Source: Cytophagales bacterium (GTDB lineage Bacteria > Bacteroidota > Bacteroidia > Cytophagales > Cyclobacteriaceae). From it: DNA of 6,906 bases. The stretch spans positions 1-6,906 of the forward strand of contig DNTA01000300.1 in assembly GCA_003500135.1 (NCBI GenBank), read 5' to 3'. Position numbers and translations under genes: made by a program. Below, in pieces: positions 6,903-6,906 of the stretch. The notes under the pieces are model-generated. The model was not told the DNA's origin and did no database searches. It worked only from the letters and a program-made list of their open reading frames with translations. Each line of letters opens with the position of its first letter. The stretch's first letter is position 1.

Positions 6903-6906
6903 TCAA

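Noticed and set aside
1..6906. CRISPR array, tRNA/rRNA genes, transposase, integrase or defence genes
   Set aside because: No regularly spaced repeats, cloverleaf or rRNA-like sequence, or relevant protein motifs were seen on either strand; the window is almost filled by recognisable housekeeping-type genes.

Overview
The window looks like ordinary chromosome from a member of the Bacteroidota, possibly a Cytophagales-like lineage; the rank below phylum is a guess. Three promoters fit the Bacteroidota -7 consensus TAnnTTTG, Shine-Dalgarno sequences are mostly weak or absent, intergenic DNA is AT-rich, and the gene types fit that phylum. I saw no tRNA, rRNA, CRISPR array, insertion sequence or integration scar.

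Layout. Positions 1-1563 (minus) hold most of a coenzyme A-disulfide/persulfide reductase with a fused C-terminal rhodanese domain; the left edge cuts it just after the rhodanese active-site Cys. A 216-bp divergent spacer (1564-1779) carries a promoter for each flanking gene, a very CRP-like operator centred about 40 bp upstream of the predicted reductase transcription start, and a pair of inverted TTCGAA-containing decamers. On the plus strand follow icd (NADP-dependent isocitrate dehydrogenase), a strong intrinsic-terminator hairpin, and a stand-alone LON substrate-binding-domain protein. Its 3' end overlaps by 29 bp, tail to tail, the end of a minus-strand MATE efflux transporter gene. The MATE gene is the second gene of a tightly packed pair: one base separates it from the stop codon of an M48/Ste24-type membrane metalloprotease, whose own strong promoter shows that the protease starts at 6313 and not at the upstream ATG at 6373. 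The right edge (6438-6902, minus) holds the C-terminal part of a probable outer-membrane beta-barrel protein whose reading frame is broken by a TGA at 6903-6905.

How the genes work together. No dedicated pathway joins them. The reductase handles low-molecular-weight disulfides or persulfides with NAD(P)H, and Icd is a housekeeping NADPH source, so divergent control of a redox enzyme and an NADPH-producing enzyme is plausible but unproven. The protease and MATE pump are both inner-membrane proteins that are probably co-transcribed and translationally coupled. I found no convincing new defence, mobile or biosynthetic system. The most useful observations are regulatory (CRP-like site, terminator close in front of the LON gene), structural (convergent overlap, broken barrel gene) and annotational (protease start).
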